64,000 nucleotides of DNA from Paraburkholderia phenoliruptrix (GCF_019511605.1 NZ_JAEUAV010000013.1:115050-179049); one strand, 5' to 3'. Counted from the first letter of the stretch, positions 51,543-61,001 are shown. Translations and numbers: made by a program. Notes: generated by a model not told the origin, from the letters alone.

Positions 51543-53193
51543 CCCGCAAGGACCGACGCCCGCCTCCGATGCGCCGCGCAACGATTCGAACGGACCGAAG
51601 CTGCCGCCCCAACTGCCCGACCCCGACATCGAACCACGCAGCCGCTGGCTGCCGTCGCTCGTCTGGCTGATTCCGCTGATCGCCGCGCTGATCGGCATCG
51701 CGCTCGTCATCAAGTCGGTAACGGAGAAAGGCCCGACCATCACGATCAGTTTCGTCAGCGCGGAAGGGCTCGAGCCCGGCAAGACGAAGGTCAAGTACAA
51801 GGACGTCGACGTGGGCGCGGTGAAGTCGATCAGGCTGTCCAAAGACCTGTCGCATGTGCTCGTGCAAGTGCAACTGACCAAGGAGGGCGAAGACTTCGCC
51901 GTGAAGGACTCGCGCTTCTGGGTCGTGCGCCCGCGCGTGGGCGCGAGCGGCGTGTCCGGCCTCACCACGCTGCTCTCGGGCGCGTATATCGGCGCGGACG
52001 CCGGCCATTCGCCGGACAGCGAGAAGAACTTTGTCGGGCTCGAAACACCGCCGCCCGTGACAGGCGACCAGAAAGGCCACCAGTTCATCCTGCACGGCGA
52101 TTCGCTCGGCTCCATCGACATCGGCTCGCCAATTTTTTACCGGCGCGTGCAGGTCGGCCAGGTGGTGGGTTTCTCGCTCGACAAGGACGGCACCGGGGTG
52201 ACCATGCAGGTATTCGTGTCTGCGCCGTTCGATCAGTACGTCGGCACCAATTCGCGCTGGTGGCATGCAAGCGGCGTGGATTTGCGGCTCGATTCGAGCG
52301 GCTTCAAGCTGAACACGCAATCGCTCGCGACGGTGATAGTCGGCGGTCTGTCGTTCCAGTCGCCGCCGGGCCAGGGCGTGGGCGCGCAGGCGCCGAACAA
52401 CATGACCTTCCGCCTCGGTTCCGACGAAGCCGACGCGATGCGTGAACCGGACGGCGTGCCGCTGCGCGTCGTGATGAACTTCAACCAGTCGCTGCGCGGG
52501 CTGTCGGTTGGCGCGCCGGTCGATTTCCGCGGCATCGTACTCGGTCAGGTGACGAACATCGGCATCGACTACGATCCGAAAACGCGCAGCTTCACCATGC
52601 CGGTGACCATGAATCTTTACCCGGACCGCCTCGGCAAGCGCTTCCGCGAAACAGCGCCCGCGCCGGGCAGCCTCGCCGGTCAGAACATGCTGCAACAACT
52701 GGTCAAGCATGGTTTGCGCGGCCAGTTGCGTACCGGCAATCTGATCACGAGCCAGTTGTACGTGGCGCTCGACATCTTCCCGAAGGCGCCGCCCGCGACC
52801 GTCGACGTTGCAAGCGATCCGCTGGAACTGCCGACAATCCCGAACACGCTCGACGAGTTGCAGCTGCAGGTCGCCGACATTGCGAAAAAGCTCGACAAGG
52901 TGCCTTTCGACCAGATCGGCAACAACCTGAACAGCGCGTTGAAGAATGCCGATCAGCTGTTCAAGCGGCTCGACTCCGAAGTCGTGCCGCAGGCCCGCGA
53001 CACGCTCGCGGCCGCGAAGCAGACGTTCGGCTCCGCGGAGGCGACCTTGCAGCAGGACTCGCCGTTGCAGTCGGACGTGCATCAGGCGTTGCAGGAATTG
53101 ACGCGCACCTTGCAGTCACTGAATGCGCTGTCGGATTATCTGGAACGCCATCCGGAATCGTTGTTGCGCGGTAAAGCTGGAGACAAACCATGA
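51535..53193 (+). CDS. pqiB: intermembrane transport protein PqiB (MCE domains)
   Basis: The 552-residue protein has one N-terminal membrane helix (LPSLVWLIPLIAALIGIALV) and then three MCE domains in the periplasm (GPTITISFVSAEGLEPGKT, GSIDIGSPIFYRRVQVGQV, LSVGAPVDFRGIVLGQV). The C-terminal part is a coiled coil (LQVADIAKKLDKV, SEVVPQARDTLAAAKQ). In E. coli PqiB forms a syringe-like tunnel for lipids between the membranes. Length matches the E. coli protein (546). Confidence 0.95.
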   Translation: MTSPQGPTPASDAPRNDSNGPKLPPQLPDPDIEPRSRWLPSLVWLIPLIAALIGIALVIKSVTEKGPTITISFVSAEGLEPGKTKVKYKDVDVGAVKSIRLSKDLSHVLVQVQLTKEGEDFAVKDSRFWVVRPRVGASGVSGLTTLLSGAYIGADAGHSPDSEKNFVGLETPPPVTGDQKGHQFILHGDSLGSIDIGSPIFYRRVQVGQVVGFSLDKDGTGVTMQVFVSAPFDQYVGTNSRWWHASGVDLRLDSSGFKLNTQSLATVIVGGLSFQSPPGQGVGAQAPNNMTFRLGSDEADAMREPDGVPLRVVMNFNQSLRGLSVGAPVDFRGIVLGQVTNIGIDYDPKTRSFTMPVTMNLYPDRLGKRFRETAPAPGSLAGQNMLQQLVKHGLRGQLRTGNLITSQLYVALDIFPKAPPATVDVASDPLELPTIPNTLDELQLQVADIAKKLDKVPFDQIGNNLNSALKNADQLFKRLDSEVVPQARDTLAAAKQTFGSAEATLQQDSPLQSDVHQALQELTRTLQSLNALSDYLERHPESLLRGKAGDKP

Positions 53194-53975
53194 TGTTCGA
53201 TCGACTCCCCCGCCTGCCACGCGGATCCGTGCGCGGCGCCGTTCTTGCCGGCGCGCTCGCCACGGCGTTTGCGCTTGCAGCGTGTTCGTCGCCGAATAGC
53301 CGGTTCTATACCTTGGGCGACGTGAGCGCGGGCGCACCGGCTGCCGCGCCGAGCGTGCGGACTGCGGCCGCGCCGGCGTGGCTGATCGCGGTCGCGCCGA
53401 TCGATGTGCCGCCGCAGGTCGCGAAGAACCAGTTGGTTGTGCAGACAGGCCCGACGCAGGTGAAGGTGCTCGAGGAGGAGCGTTGGGCGTCGCTGCCGGG
53501 CGACGAGTTGCGCCGTGCCCTGTCAACCAGTCTCACGCAGCAGTTAAATACGATCGACGTGTACGGCGCGGCTTATTCCGATACGACGCCCGTGTATCGG
53601 GTGAGCATGAATGTGCAGCGGTTCGAATCGTGGCCCGGATCGCACGCGTTGATCGACGCGGTGTGGAGCGTGCGGGCTGTGCGCAGCACGGCTGTGATGA
53701 CATGCAGGAGCGTGGTGAGCGAGCCTGTCGGCAGTGGCTATGACTCGCTTGTCGATGGGCATCGGCGGGCGTTGCAGCGAATTTCCGCGCAGGTGGCGGG
53801 GGCCGTGCAGGCGATGGCGGCGGCTGCGGTGGCATCTTCGGCGACATCTGGGTCCAATCCGGCTTCAGCTCCTTCTACCGCTGCCTCCGCTTCGGCGGCC
53901 AACAAGCGGGTTGTTCGTGCAAGCGTGCCGGCTTGTCCGTCTGAAGTCGCAGCGGGATCAGTGGCTGTAAGGTAG
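53190..53975 (+). CDS. pqiC: PqiC-type ABC-transport auxiliary lipoprotein
   Basis: The 261-residue protein overlaps pqiB by 4 nt (ATGA). A lipoprotein signal peptide ends in LAAC with Cys32 (ALAACSSPNSRFYTL). The mature part is the ABC-type transport auxiliary lipoprotein (DUF330) domain, from FYTLG to about residue 215. It should be an outer-membrane lipoprotein that docks PqiB. The C-terminal 45 residues are Ala/Ser-rich and look unstructured. Confidence 0.92.
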   Translation: MMFDRLPRLPRGSVRGAVLAGALATAFALAACSSPNSRFYTLGDVSAGAPAAAPSVRTAAAPAWLIAVAPIDVPPQVAKNQLVVQTGPTQVKVLEEERWASLPGDELRRALSTSLTQQLNTIDVYGAAYSDTTPVYRVSMNVQRFESWPGSHALIDAVWSVRAVRSTAVMTCRSVVSEPVGSGYDSLVDGHRRALQRISAQVAGAVQAMAAAAVASSATSGSNPASAPSTAASASAANKRVVRASVPACPSEVAAGSVAVR

Positions 53976-54080
53976 CGCGTACGGCGGCGGCGGTTTCCAG
54001 TCGTCGAATCGATCAACCGCCTCGCCGCCGCAGGCCGAAAGAAGCGTTGCCGCGACCGCGTACAATACGCGCTTACCCAC
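53958..54080 (-). CDS. possible small lipoprotein, 40 aa
   Basis: A GTG at 54080, just after GGAGG, opens 40 codons on the minus strand. The N-terminus (VGKRVLYAVAATLLSAC) has a basic start, a hydrophobic core and a lipobox LLSAC, so Cys17 could be lipidated. The tail ends DDWKPPPPYALPYSH. A start 24 nt upstream (ATG at 54104) is also in frame but poorly spaced from its AAGGA. It lies antisense to the start region of the next gene and overlaps the pqiC 3' end by 18 nt. No family is recognised. Confidence 0.4.
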   Translation of the reverse strand: MGKRVLYAVAATLLSACGGEAVDRFDDWKPPPPYALPYSH

Positions 54081-54102
54081 CGCCCTCCGGCTCGCTCCAC
54101 TC

Positions 54103-55392
54103 ATGTCCTTCGATTTCTTCCTCCCCTGCCCGCGCGGCCTTGAAGCGTCGCTCGCCTCCGAACTCGCCGAAATAGCGGCGAAGCATCTGCACGGCGCGCC
54201 GTTCACGGCAGGCTCGCAAGTGCCGGGCGGCGTGCACTTTCGCGGCGGCTGGGCGGCCGGCATGGCAGCGAATCTGCATTCACGCATCGCGAGCCGCGTG
54301 CTGCTGAAAATCGCGCATCGTCCGTATCGCAGCGAGCAGGACATCTACGCACTCGCCGTCGAGCAACGCTGGGAGCAGTGGTTCTCGGCCAACGAGACGC
54401 TGCGCGTGGACGTGACCGCGATCAAGTCACCGCTGCGCAGCCTCGAGTTCACCACGCTGCGCGTGAAGGACGCGATCTGCGACCGTCTGCGCGAAGTGAG
54501 CGGCGCGCGTCCGAGCATCGACACCGGCATGCCGGACGTGCGCGTGTTTGCGTTTCTCACCGCGACCGACTGCACGCTTTATCTCGACACTTCCGGCGAC
54601 CCGCTCTTCAAGCGCGGCTGGCGCCTCGACAAGGGCGCGGCGCCGCTGCGCGAAAATCTCGCGGCGGGCATTCTGCGGTTGACCGGCTGGAATGCCGGCA
54701 CGCCCCTATACGACCCGATGTGCGGCAGCGGCACGTTCCTCGCCGAAGCTGCGCAAGTCGCGCTCAACATCGCGCCGGGCGCGGAGCGCCGCTTCGGCTT
54801 CGAAAAGCTCAAGCAATACGACAGCAAGACCTGGCAAACGCTAAAAGCCGCCGCGCTCGACGCGAAGCACGCCGCGCGCAGCTCGCGCGCCGACCTGCAG
54901 ATTTTCGGCAGCGACATTTCCGGCGACATGCTGGAAAAAGCGCGGGCAAACTTCAACCGCGCGGGCCTGCCGTCCATTCCGCTGAAACAGGTCGACGCTC
55001 GCGGCATGACGCCGCCCACTACCGAGCCGGGCATTCTGGTCGCCAATCCGCCGTATGGCGAGCGGATCGAAGTTCGCGGGCGCAACGCGCGCGGCGAAAT
55101 TCGCGAAGGACGCAACCGCGACAGCCGCGAGGACGACGGCTTTCGCCGTGCCCAGGAAGAAACGCCGGACAGCGAGTTCTTCCAGTCGCTCGGCGACGCA
55201 CTCAAGCAGCGTTTCACCGGCTGGCACGCGTTCATCCTGACGTCGGATCGCAAACTGCCGGGTCAGCTGCGTCTGCGCGAATCGACCAAGACGCCACTCT
55301 TTAACGGCGCGCTGGAATGCCGGCTGTTCCGCTTCGATCTGATCGCGGGCAGCGTACGGCAGCGCCCGCAGGGTGAGACACCGGCGGGTTGA
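54103..55392 (+). CDS. THUMP-domain class I SAM-dependent RNA methyltransferase (RlmL-like)
   Basis: The 429-residue protein has an N-terminal ferredoxin-like/THUMP region (SFDFFLPCPRGLEASLASEL) and a SAM-binding Rossmann domain. The methyltransferase motifs are DPMCGSGTFLAEAA (motif I) and ILVANPPYGER (motif IV). This matches the N-terminal, N2-G2445 type half of E. coli RlmKL, without the RlmK half. The likely target is 23S rRNA in the cytoplasm. An insertion rich in Arg/Glu (RGEIREGRNRDSREDDG) follows motif IV. Confidence 0.9.
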   Translation: MSFDFFLPCPRGLEASLASELAEIAAKHLHGAPFTAGSQVPGGVHFRGGWAAGMAANLHSRIASRVLLKIAHRPYRSEQDIYALAVEQRWEQWFSANETLRVDVTAIKSPLRSLEFTTLRVKDAICDRLREVSGARPSIDTGMPDVRVFAFLTATDCTLYLDTSGDPLFKRGWRLDKGAAPLRENLAAGILRLTGWNAGTPLYDPMCGSGTFLAEAAQVALNIAPGAERRFGFEKLKQYDSKTWQTLKAAALDAKHAARSSRADLQIFGSDISGDMLEKARANFNRAGLPSIPLKQVDARGMTPPTTEPGILVANPPYGERIEVRGRNARGEIREGRNRDSREDDGFRRAQEETPDSEFFQSLGDALKQRFTGWHAFILTSDRKLPGQLRLRESTKTPLFNGALECRLFRFDLIAGSVRQRPQGETPAG

Positions 55393-55549
55393 CCTGAGTG
55401 CACGGCTCGCGCAACCAGGAATCCGGTTACATAGAAGAGTGCCGGTTGAGTCGCGCTCGCGTCGTTCGAACCTGAAGCCGTGCTGTGGACCGCGCGCTAT
55501 CCAAACCGCTTTACGTTACACACCGGCGCAAATGGCCACATAGCCCACG
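55393..55549. other. untranslated region after the methyltransferase gene
   Basis: No ORF with a ribosome site is visible in these 157 bp. The terminator lies 160 nt past the stop codon, which leaves room for a 3' UTR-derived small RNA, but nothing else supports one. After the terminator, 55582-55711 is the upstream region of the VOC gene with no other feature. Confidence 0.35.
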
Positions 55550-55581
55550 AAAACCGCGGACATGGTTCCGCGGTTTTTTTT
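55550..55581 (+). terminator. intrinsic terminator before the VOC gene
   Basis: CCGCGGA and TCCGCGG (55554-55560 and 55567-55573) form a stem extended by AA/TT pairs and followed by eight T (55574-55581). It ends the plus-strand transcript of the methyltransferase gene. Confidence 0.9.
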
Positions 55582-55711
55582 CGCCAGTGGCCGCGTCCCT
55601 TGCAGGCGACCTCATCCTACTGACACCACGCTGTCAGCAGCACCCCCGCACACTCCTCGTCATGCCATCCGGCAATTCATCCGGCTTATCCGCCGCTTAC
55701 AGGAGAGTGTC

Positions 55712-56095
55712 ATGTCCGCATCGTCCAAAGTCGTTGCCTGGTTCGAAATTCCTTCCGTCGATTTCGACCGCGCCGTGCGCTTTTATGAAACCGCGCTCGA
55801 CGTCAGACTGAATCGCCAGGAAATAGGCGGCCAGCCGATTGCCGTCTTCGGCTACGAAGAACCGGCGACCGGCGGCGCGATCGTCCACAACCCGTCTATC
55901 AAGCCGAATGGCGACGGCGTGATCGTCTACCTGAACGCGCAGCCGACTGTCGACGCCGCGCTCGCCCGCATCGAAGAAGCCGGCGGCAAGACCGACGGGC
56001 CGGTGATCAAGCTGCCGCATGAGATCGGCTACATCGCGTTTTTCACCGACAGCGAAGGCAATCGCCTCGGCTTGCATTCGCGGACCAACGGCTAA
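55712..56095 (+). CDS. VOC superfamily (glyoxalase-like) protein
   Basis: The ATG at 55712 follows AGGAGAG and gives 127 residues. The beta-alpha-beta-beta-beta fold is indicated by WFEIPSVDFDRAVRFYETAL and the end PHEIGYIAFFTDSEGNRLGL. It is close to the PhnB/YdcJ-like VOC proteins whose substrates are mostly unknown. Metal-ligand residues are only partly clear, so enzymatic activity is not certain. An upstream extension to 55562 runs through the terminator and was rejected. It precedes a WYL regulator on the same strand. Confidence 0.9.
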   Translation: MSASSKVVAWFEIPSVDFDRAVRFYETALDVRLNRQEIGGQPIAVFGYEEPATGGAIVHNPSIKPNGDGVIVYLNAQPTVDAALARIEEAGGKTDGPVIKLPHEIGYIAFFTDSEGNRLGLHSRTNG

Positions 56096-56277
56096 GCGCA
56101 AAACGAGGCCTCGAACGTGGCGCGTGTCGACGCTCGCGCGCCGCGCCCCACCAGTTGAACGCCGAAACCCAAGTGACCGGAACGCCACCGCAAGCTTGAC
56201 CCGAACGCTGACTGGAGCGCGGCGTGTGGCGCTATCATCGCGGGTCTGTTCCTGTCCTCTTCCACGAGACACCCACG

Positions 56278-56964
56278 ATGACGCGCCGCGCCGACCGCCT
56301 GTTCCAGATCGCCGAACTGCTGCGCGGCCGGCGCCTGACCACCGCGCAACAACTTGCCGACTGGCTCGACATCTCGCTGCGCACCGTTTATCGCGACGTG
56401 CGCGACCTGCAGTTGTCGGGCGTGCCGATTGAAGGCGAGGCGGGCATCGGCTACCGGTTGAGCCGCAGCGCGAGCCTGCCGCCGCTCACCTTCACCGCGG
56501 ACGAACTCGCGGCGCTCGCTGCGGGCGCGCGCATGCTCGAATCGTGGGGCGGCGCCGGCTTTGCAAGCAGCGCGCGCGGTGCGCTCGCCAAGATCACCTC
56601 TGCGATGCCCGCGGACAAGCGCGCATCGCTCGAAAGACTCGCGATCTTCGCACCGTCGTTTCACATCAGAAGCGATTTTTCGGACCAGCTCGACACGCTG
56701 CACCGCGCGATCGACACGCGGCATGTGGTGAGCTTTGCATACACGGATGCCAACGGAGCGGCCAGCGAGCGGCGCGTATGGCCGCTCGCGCTCGCGTATT
56801 GGGGCGCGCGCTGGACGCTCGGCGCATGGTGCGAACTGCGCGGCGACTTCCGCAACTTCGGGCTCGAAAAAATCCAGCAGCTCGCAGTGCGGGAGCCGTA
56901 TCCGGATCAGGAAGGCCGACGCCTCGCCGATCTGTTGCGGCACGTGAACGCAAGGCCCAGGTGA
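56278..56964 (+). CDS. YafY-type transcriptional regulator (HTH-11 and WYL domain)
   Basis: The ATG at 56278 gives 228 residues. An N-terminal winged helix (LTTAQQLADWLDISLRTVYR) is followed by a WYL domain. The WYL core appears in VVSFAYTDANGA, RRVWPLALAYWGARWTLGAW and RNFGLEKIQQLAV. WYL domains sense nucleic acid or small ligands; the effector here is unknown. It follows the VOC gene by about 180 nt, and such regulator/VOC pairs are frequent. Control of the VOC gene is a guess. Confidence 0.9.
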   Translation: MTRRADRLFQIAELLRGRRLTTAQQLADWLDISLRTVYRDVRDLQLSGVPIEGEAGIGYRLSRSASLPPLTFTADELAALAAGARMLESWGGAGFASSARGALAKITSAMPADKRASLERLAIFAPSFHIRSDFSDQLDTLHRAIDTRHVVSFAYTDANGAASERRVWPLALAYWGARWTLGAWCELRGDFRNFGLEKIQQLAVREPYPDQEGRRLADLLRHVNARPR

Positions 56965-57025
56965 GAATCGGGCGTGGACCACGCGGGCCCACGCGGCGCT
57001 CTCGCGCCACGCGAAGTCCCCGGCT

Positions 57026-58480
57026 TTATTCGACGGCCTTGACCATGTCCTCGATCACCTTCTTGGCGTCGCCGAACACCATCATCGTCTTGTCCATGTA
57101 GAACAGGTCGTTATCCAGACCCGCGTAGCCCGCCGCCATCGAACGCTTGTTGACGATCACCGTGCGCGCCTTGTAAGCCTCGATAATCGGCATGCCGGCA
57201 ATCGGCGACTTCGGATCATTCTTCGCCGCCGGGTTCACCACGTCGTTCGCGCCGAGCACCAGCACCACGTCGACCTGGCCGAACTCGCCGTTGATGTCGT
57301 CCATCTCGAACACCATGTCGTACGGCACCTCCGCCTCGGCGAGCAGCACGTTCATATGACCCGGCATGCGCCCCGCCACGGGATGAATCGCGTACTTCAC
57401 CTCGATGCCCTTCTCGACGAGCTTGTCGGTCAACTCCTTCAGCGCATGCTGGGCGCGCGCCACCGCGAGCCCATAGCCCGGCACGATCACCACCGTTTCG
57501 GCGTTGCCGAGCATGAACGACGCGTCGTCCGCCGAACCGGATTTCACCGGTCGCTGCTCCGCCGTGCCGCCCGCGGCCGCCGCGCCCGCGTCGTTGCCGA
57601 AGCCGCCGAGAATCACGTTGAAGAACGAGCGGTTCATCGCCCGGCACATGATGTACGACAGAATCGCGCCCGACGACCCGACAAGCGAGCCCGCGATGAT
57701 CAGCATCGGATTGTTCAACGAGAAACCGATGCCCGCTGCCGCCCAGCCCGAGTACGAGTTGAGCATGGAGACGACCACCGGCATGTCCGCGCCGCCAATC
57801 GGAATGATGATCAGCACGCCGAGCACGAACGCAATGGCCGTCATGATGATGAACGGCAGCCACGACTGCGTGAAAAAGAAGATGATGCCGAAGCCGAGCA
57901 TCGCGACCGCGAGCATCAGGTTGATCAGATGCTGGCCCGCGTAGACAACCGGCGCGCCCTGGAACAGCCGGAACTTGTACTTGCCCGACAGCTTGCCGAA
58001 CGCGATCACCGAACCGCTGAACGTGATCGCGCCGACGAACGTGCCGATGAAGAGTTCGACGCGATTGCCATAGGGCAGAAAGCCCGGCACCGGATTTTCC
58101 GGATCGATCAGACCGAACGCCGCGGGCTCGGACACCACCGCGTACGCAATGCAAACCGCGGCGAGACCGATCAGCGAGTGCATGGCCGCAACAAGCTCCG
58201 GCATCTTGGTCATCTCGACGCGTGCGGCGACGAACGCGCCAATCGCCCCGCCGACAATCAGCGCGACCAGCAGCAAACCAAGCCCGAGCGCGAGGTTCGA
58301 GCCGAGCGCGTTCGCCTGTTTCGCGATCAGCGCGATGGTCGTGAGAATCGCAATCGCCATCCCGACCATGCCGAATGTGTTGCCGATGCGCGCGGTCTTC
58401 GGATTCGACAGCCCCTTGAGCGCCTGAATGAAGCAGACCGACGCGACGAGATAAAGCAGCGTGACGACGTTCAGGCTCAT
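57026..58480 (-). CDS. pntB: NAD(P) transhydrogenase beta subunit
   Basis: The 484-residue protein has about nine membrane segments in its N-terminal 270 residues, then the soluble NADP(H)-binding domain III (IVPGYGLAVARAQHALKEL, VLVLGANDVVNPAAKNDP). It carries the proton channel together with PntA2. The enzyme uses the proton gradient to reduce NADP with NADH. Its ATG overlaps the pntA2 stop by 1 nt. Confidence 0.97.
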   Translation of the reverse strand: MSLNVVTLLYLVASVCFIQALKGLSNPKTARIGNTFGMVGMAIAILTTIALIAKQANALGSNLALGLGLLLVALIVGGAIGAFVAARVEMTKMPELVAAMHSLIGLAAVCIAYAVVSEPAAFGLIDPENPVPGFLPYGNRVELFIGTFVGAITFSGSVIAFGKLSGKYKFRLFQGAPVVYAGQHLINLMLAVAMLGFGIIFFFTQSWLPFIIMTAIAFVLGVLIIIPIGGADMPVVVSMLNSYSGWAAAGIGFSLNNPMLIIAGSLVGSSGAILSYIMCRAMNRSFFNVILGGFGNDAGAAAAGGTAEQRPVKSGSADDASFMLGNAETVVIVPGYGLAVARAQHALKELTDKLVEKGIEVKYAIHPVAGRMPGHMNVLLAEAEVPYDMVFEMDDINGEFGQVDVVLVLGANDVVNPAAKNDPKSPIAGMPIIEAYKARTVIVNKRSMAAGYAGLDNDLFYMDKTMMVFGDAKKVIEDMVKAVE

Positions 58481-58818
58481 TACGCGTTCTCCTTGCCGCT
58501 TTGCGATTTATCGGCGATCAGCTTCTTCGGCTCTTTCTTGCGGAACATCTCGAGCATTCGCCGCGTGACGAGAAAGCCGCCGAACACGTTCACCGCCGCG
58601 AGCGCGACGGCGAGCGTGCCGAAGAACTTGCCGGGCGTGCCGAGCGTGAGACCGGTGGCGAGCATCGCGCCGACAATCACGATCGCCGAGATCGCATTGG
58701 TCACGGCCATGAGCGGCGTGTGCAGCGCGGGCGTGACGTTCCAGACCACGTGGTAGCCGACGTAGATCGCCAGCACGAAAATAATCAGGTTGATGACGGT
58801 GTGGTTGAGCACTTCCAT
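58480..58818 (-). CDS. NAD(P) transhydrogenase alpha subunit, membrane part (PntA2)
   Basis: The ATG at 58818 gives 112 residues, with three membrane segments (VINLIIFVLAIYVGYHVVW, AISAIVIVGAMLATGL, FGTLAVALAAVNVFGGFLV). In E. coli this portion is the C-terminal end of PntA; here alpha is split into two genes. It lies 25 nt after pntA1 and overlaps pntB by 1 nt. Confidence 0.94.
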   Translation of the reverse strand: MEVLNHTVINLIIFVLAIYVGYHVVWNVTPALHTPLMAVTNAISAIVIVGAMLATGLTLGTPGKFFGTLAVALAAVNVFGGFLVTRRMLEMFRKKEPKKLIADKSQSGKENA

Positions 58819-58843
58819 CGCCGTTTCTCCAGGTGAATTCGCT

Positions 58844-59986
58844 TTATGCCTTGCGCGCGACTTCGCCGTCGCGCGTGAGCAGCGTGGCCGCGACAATGTC
58901 GTCGGCGAGGTCGATGTTGAGCGCGCCTTCCTTGGTGACGATCAGCTTCAGGAAGTCGAGCAGGTTGCGCGCGTAGAGCGAGGACGCGTCCGCCGGCACC
59001 ATCGAGGCGAGATTCGTGTAGCCGACTATCGTCACGCCGTGCCGCACGACCACCTTGTCCGCTTCGGTGAGCGGACAGTTGCCGCCGCGCCGGCCTTCGT
59101 ATTCCGCGCCGCGGCCCGCGGCGAGGTCGACCAGCACGGAGCCGGGTTTCATCGCCTGCACGGTTTCGACGGACAGCAGCGTGGGCGCGGCGCGGCCCGG
59201 AATCAGCGCGGTGGAGATCACCACGTCGGCCTGCTTCGCGCGCTCGTGGACGAGCGCCGACTGCCGCGTCAGCCACGACTGCGGCATGGGCCGCGCATAG
59301 CCGCCCACGCCTTGCGCGGCTTCGCGCTCTTCATCGGTTTCGTAGGGGACGTCGAGAAACTTCGCGCCGAGCGATTCGATCTGCTCTTTCACGGCCGGCC
59401 GCACGTCGGACGCCTCGATCACGGCGCCAAGGCGTTTCGCCGTCGCGATCGCCTGCAGACCAGCCACGCCGGCGCCGAGAATCAGCACGCGCGCGGCCTT
59501 GACGGTGCCTGCGGCCGTCATCAGCATCGGCATGAAGCGCGGATACAGCGTCGCGGCAAGCAGCACCGCCTTGTATCCGGCGATGTTGGCCTGGGAGGAC
59601 AGCACGTCGAGGCTTTGCGCTCGCGTCGTGCGCGGTGCGGCTTCCAGCGCGAAGGCGGTGACGCCGGCCGCGGCCAGCTTTTGCGCATTCTCGGCGTTGA
59701 ACGGATCGAGCATGCCGATCAGCACCGCGCCGCGTTTGAGGAGCGGCAGCTCGGCTTCGGTGGGAGCCTGGACTTTGAGGACGAGGTCGGCGCCGAAAGC
59801 GGTGGCGGCGTCGACGATCTCCGCGCCGGCTGCGGCGAGGGCGTCGTCGGGAAAGCTCGCGCCGGCGCCGGCGCCGCTCTGGATGGTGACCCGATGGCCG
59901 GAAGCCACGTACTTCTTGACCGTCTCGGGCGTCGCGGCGACGCGGGTTTCGTGCGCGCGCGTCTCGGCTGGCACTCCGATGTGCAT
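58844..59986 (-). CDS. NAD(P) transhydrogenase alpha subunit, NAD-binding part (PntA1)
   Basis: The ATG at 59986 gives 380 residues, beginning MHIGVPAETRAHETRVAATP, the alanine dehydrogenase/PntA fold. The NAD loop is VLILGAGVAGLQAIATAKRL. It is the soluble domain I that binds NAD(H). Together with PntA2 and PntB it forms the three-gene transhydrogenase found in many alpha- and betaproteobacteria. The in-frame extension to 60055 was rejected. Confidence 0.95.
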   Translation of the reverse strand: MHIGVPAETRAHETRVAATPETVKKYVASGHRVTIQSGAGAGASFPDDALAAAGAEIVDAATAFGADLVLKVQAPTEAELPLLKRGAVLIGMLDPFNAENAQKLAAAGVTAFALEAAPRTTRAQSLDVLSSQANIAGYKAVLLAATLYPRFMPMLMTAAGTVKAARVLILGAGVAGLQAIATAKRLGAVIEASDVRPAVKEQIESLGAKFLDVPYETDEEREAAQGVGGYARPMPQSWLTRQSALVHERAKQADVVISTALIPGRAAPTLLSVETVQAMKPGSVLVDLAAGRGAEYEGRRGGNCPLTEADKVVVRHGVTIVGYTNLASMVPADASSLYARNLLDFLKLIVTKEGALNIDLADDIVAATLLTRDGEVARKA

Positions 59987-60434
59987 CGTTGTTCCTCCTC
60001 GACTTACTGTTTGACGACAGATCGGCCGACGAGGCACGCCGGCTTGCAAGTGCAACGGCTAACGCCTCACTTTACCCGAAACCCGGGGGTCCGCAGAAAT
60101 CGGGGACAATCCGGGGGTGCCGACGGCGCATGCGGCCCCGAGGCGGCGGGTTGAGCCGGCTGCGCGAGCGCGGGCGAGGGCTGCCGGCTTTGCGTGGCGG
60201 GGGACGCGTGGGGTCTCACGCTAATGGCGGTCTGGTACTGGCGCGTGTTGCCGGACAGGGCGGCAGGTCGGCGGTGGCCGCACGCCGGTCGCTGCTCGGC
60301 ACTCGCCACTCGCCGTACGCCGGTCGCTGCTCGCCAATCACCACTCGCTGGCCGCCAGTCACCTCTCACAGTCGCCCCCCGCCAGTCGCCCAGTTCCCGG
60401 CAGTTCGCCGATATAAACGGTAAAATGCGCACCC
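59987..60434. other. intergenic region between pntA1 and nudJ
   Basis: About 448 bp without a supported gene. The right half is low-complexity with repeated CGCCxxTCGC/CACTCGCC words. A 17-bp direct repeat (ACGCCGGTCGCTGCTCG) occurs at 60282-60298 and 60317-60333, 35 bp apart. It contains the divergent promoters for pnt and nudJ. Confidence 0.5.
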
Positions 60435-60914
60435 ATGAAACCGGAAACCTGGCTGCCGCACGTGACCGTCGCGGCCATCGTCGAGCGTGACGGGCGCTTT
60501 CTCATGGTCGAGGAGCACACCGCCGCGGGCCTGCGGCTCAACCAGCCGGCCGGCCATCTGGAAGCCGGCGAAACGCTGCTGGAAGCGGTAATTCGCGAAA
60601 CGCTCGAAGAAACGGCTCATCCGTTCACGCCCGAGGCGCTGGTCGGCATGTACATGACGCATTTCGAGCGGCCGGAAAGCGCCGGCGTCACCTATTTGCG
60701 CTTCACTTATTGCGGCGCCGGCGGCGAACCGGAGGCGGCACGCGCGCTCGATGCGGATATCGTCCGTACCTTGTGGATGAGCGCGGAAGAATTGCGCGCC
60801 TGCCCGCACCGGCACCGCACGCCGCTCGTCATGCAATGTATCGACGACTATCTGGCGGGCCGGCGTTTCCCGCTCGACTTCGTGCACACGCATTCGGTCG
60901 GGCCAAAAAGATAA
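60435..60914 (+). CDS. nudJ: NUDIX hydrolase, NudJ-like
   Basis: The 159-residue protein carries a Nudix box at about residues 40-62 (GHLEAGETLLEAVIRETLEE). In place of the usual Gly after EE-x, it has Thr-Ala (ETAH), a conservative variation. NudJ-type enzymes dephosphorylate HMP-pyrophosphate and other nucleoside or thiamine pyrophosphates. It lies 87 nt upstream of mnmA, the same neighbour pair as in E. coli. Confidence 0.92.
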   Translation: MKPETWLPHVTVAAIVERDGRFLMVEEHTAAGLRLNQPAGHLEAGETLLEAVIRETLEETAHPFTPEALVGMYMTHFERPESAGVTYLRFTYCGAGGEPEAARALDADIVRTLWMSAEELRACPHRHRTPLVMQCIDDYLAGRRFPLDFVHTHSVGPKR

Positions 60915-61001
60915 ACCTCGGGATATAAACCTCGCGGCAAGCGCGACCTTAGACCCGCGACCCACGATCCATGCAGTCATGCAGTACCCAGTGAGCATCT
61001 T

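Noticed and set aside
53738..54100. A 120-codon minus-strand frame over the pqiC end
   Set aside because: It is in another frame from the lipoprotein candidate, is antisense to pqiC and has no signal or ribosome site.
55393..55549. A small RNA gene between the methyltransferase and its terminator
   Set aside because: A free-standing terminator 160 nt past the stop is suggestive, but I could not find a convincing promoter or conserved fold.
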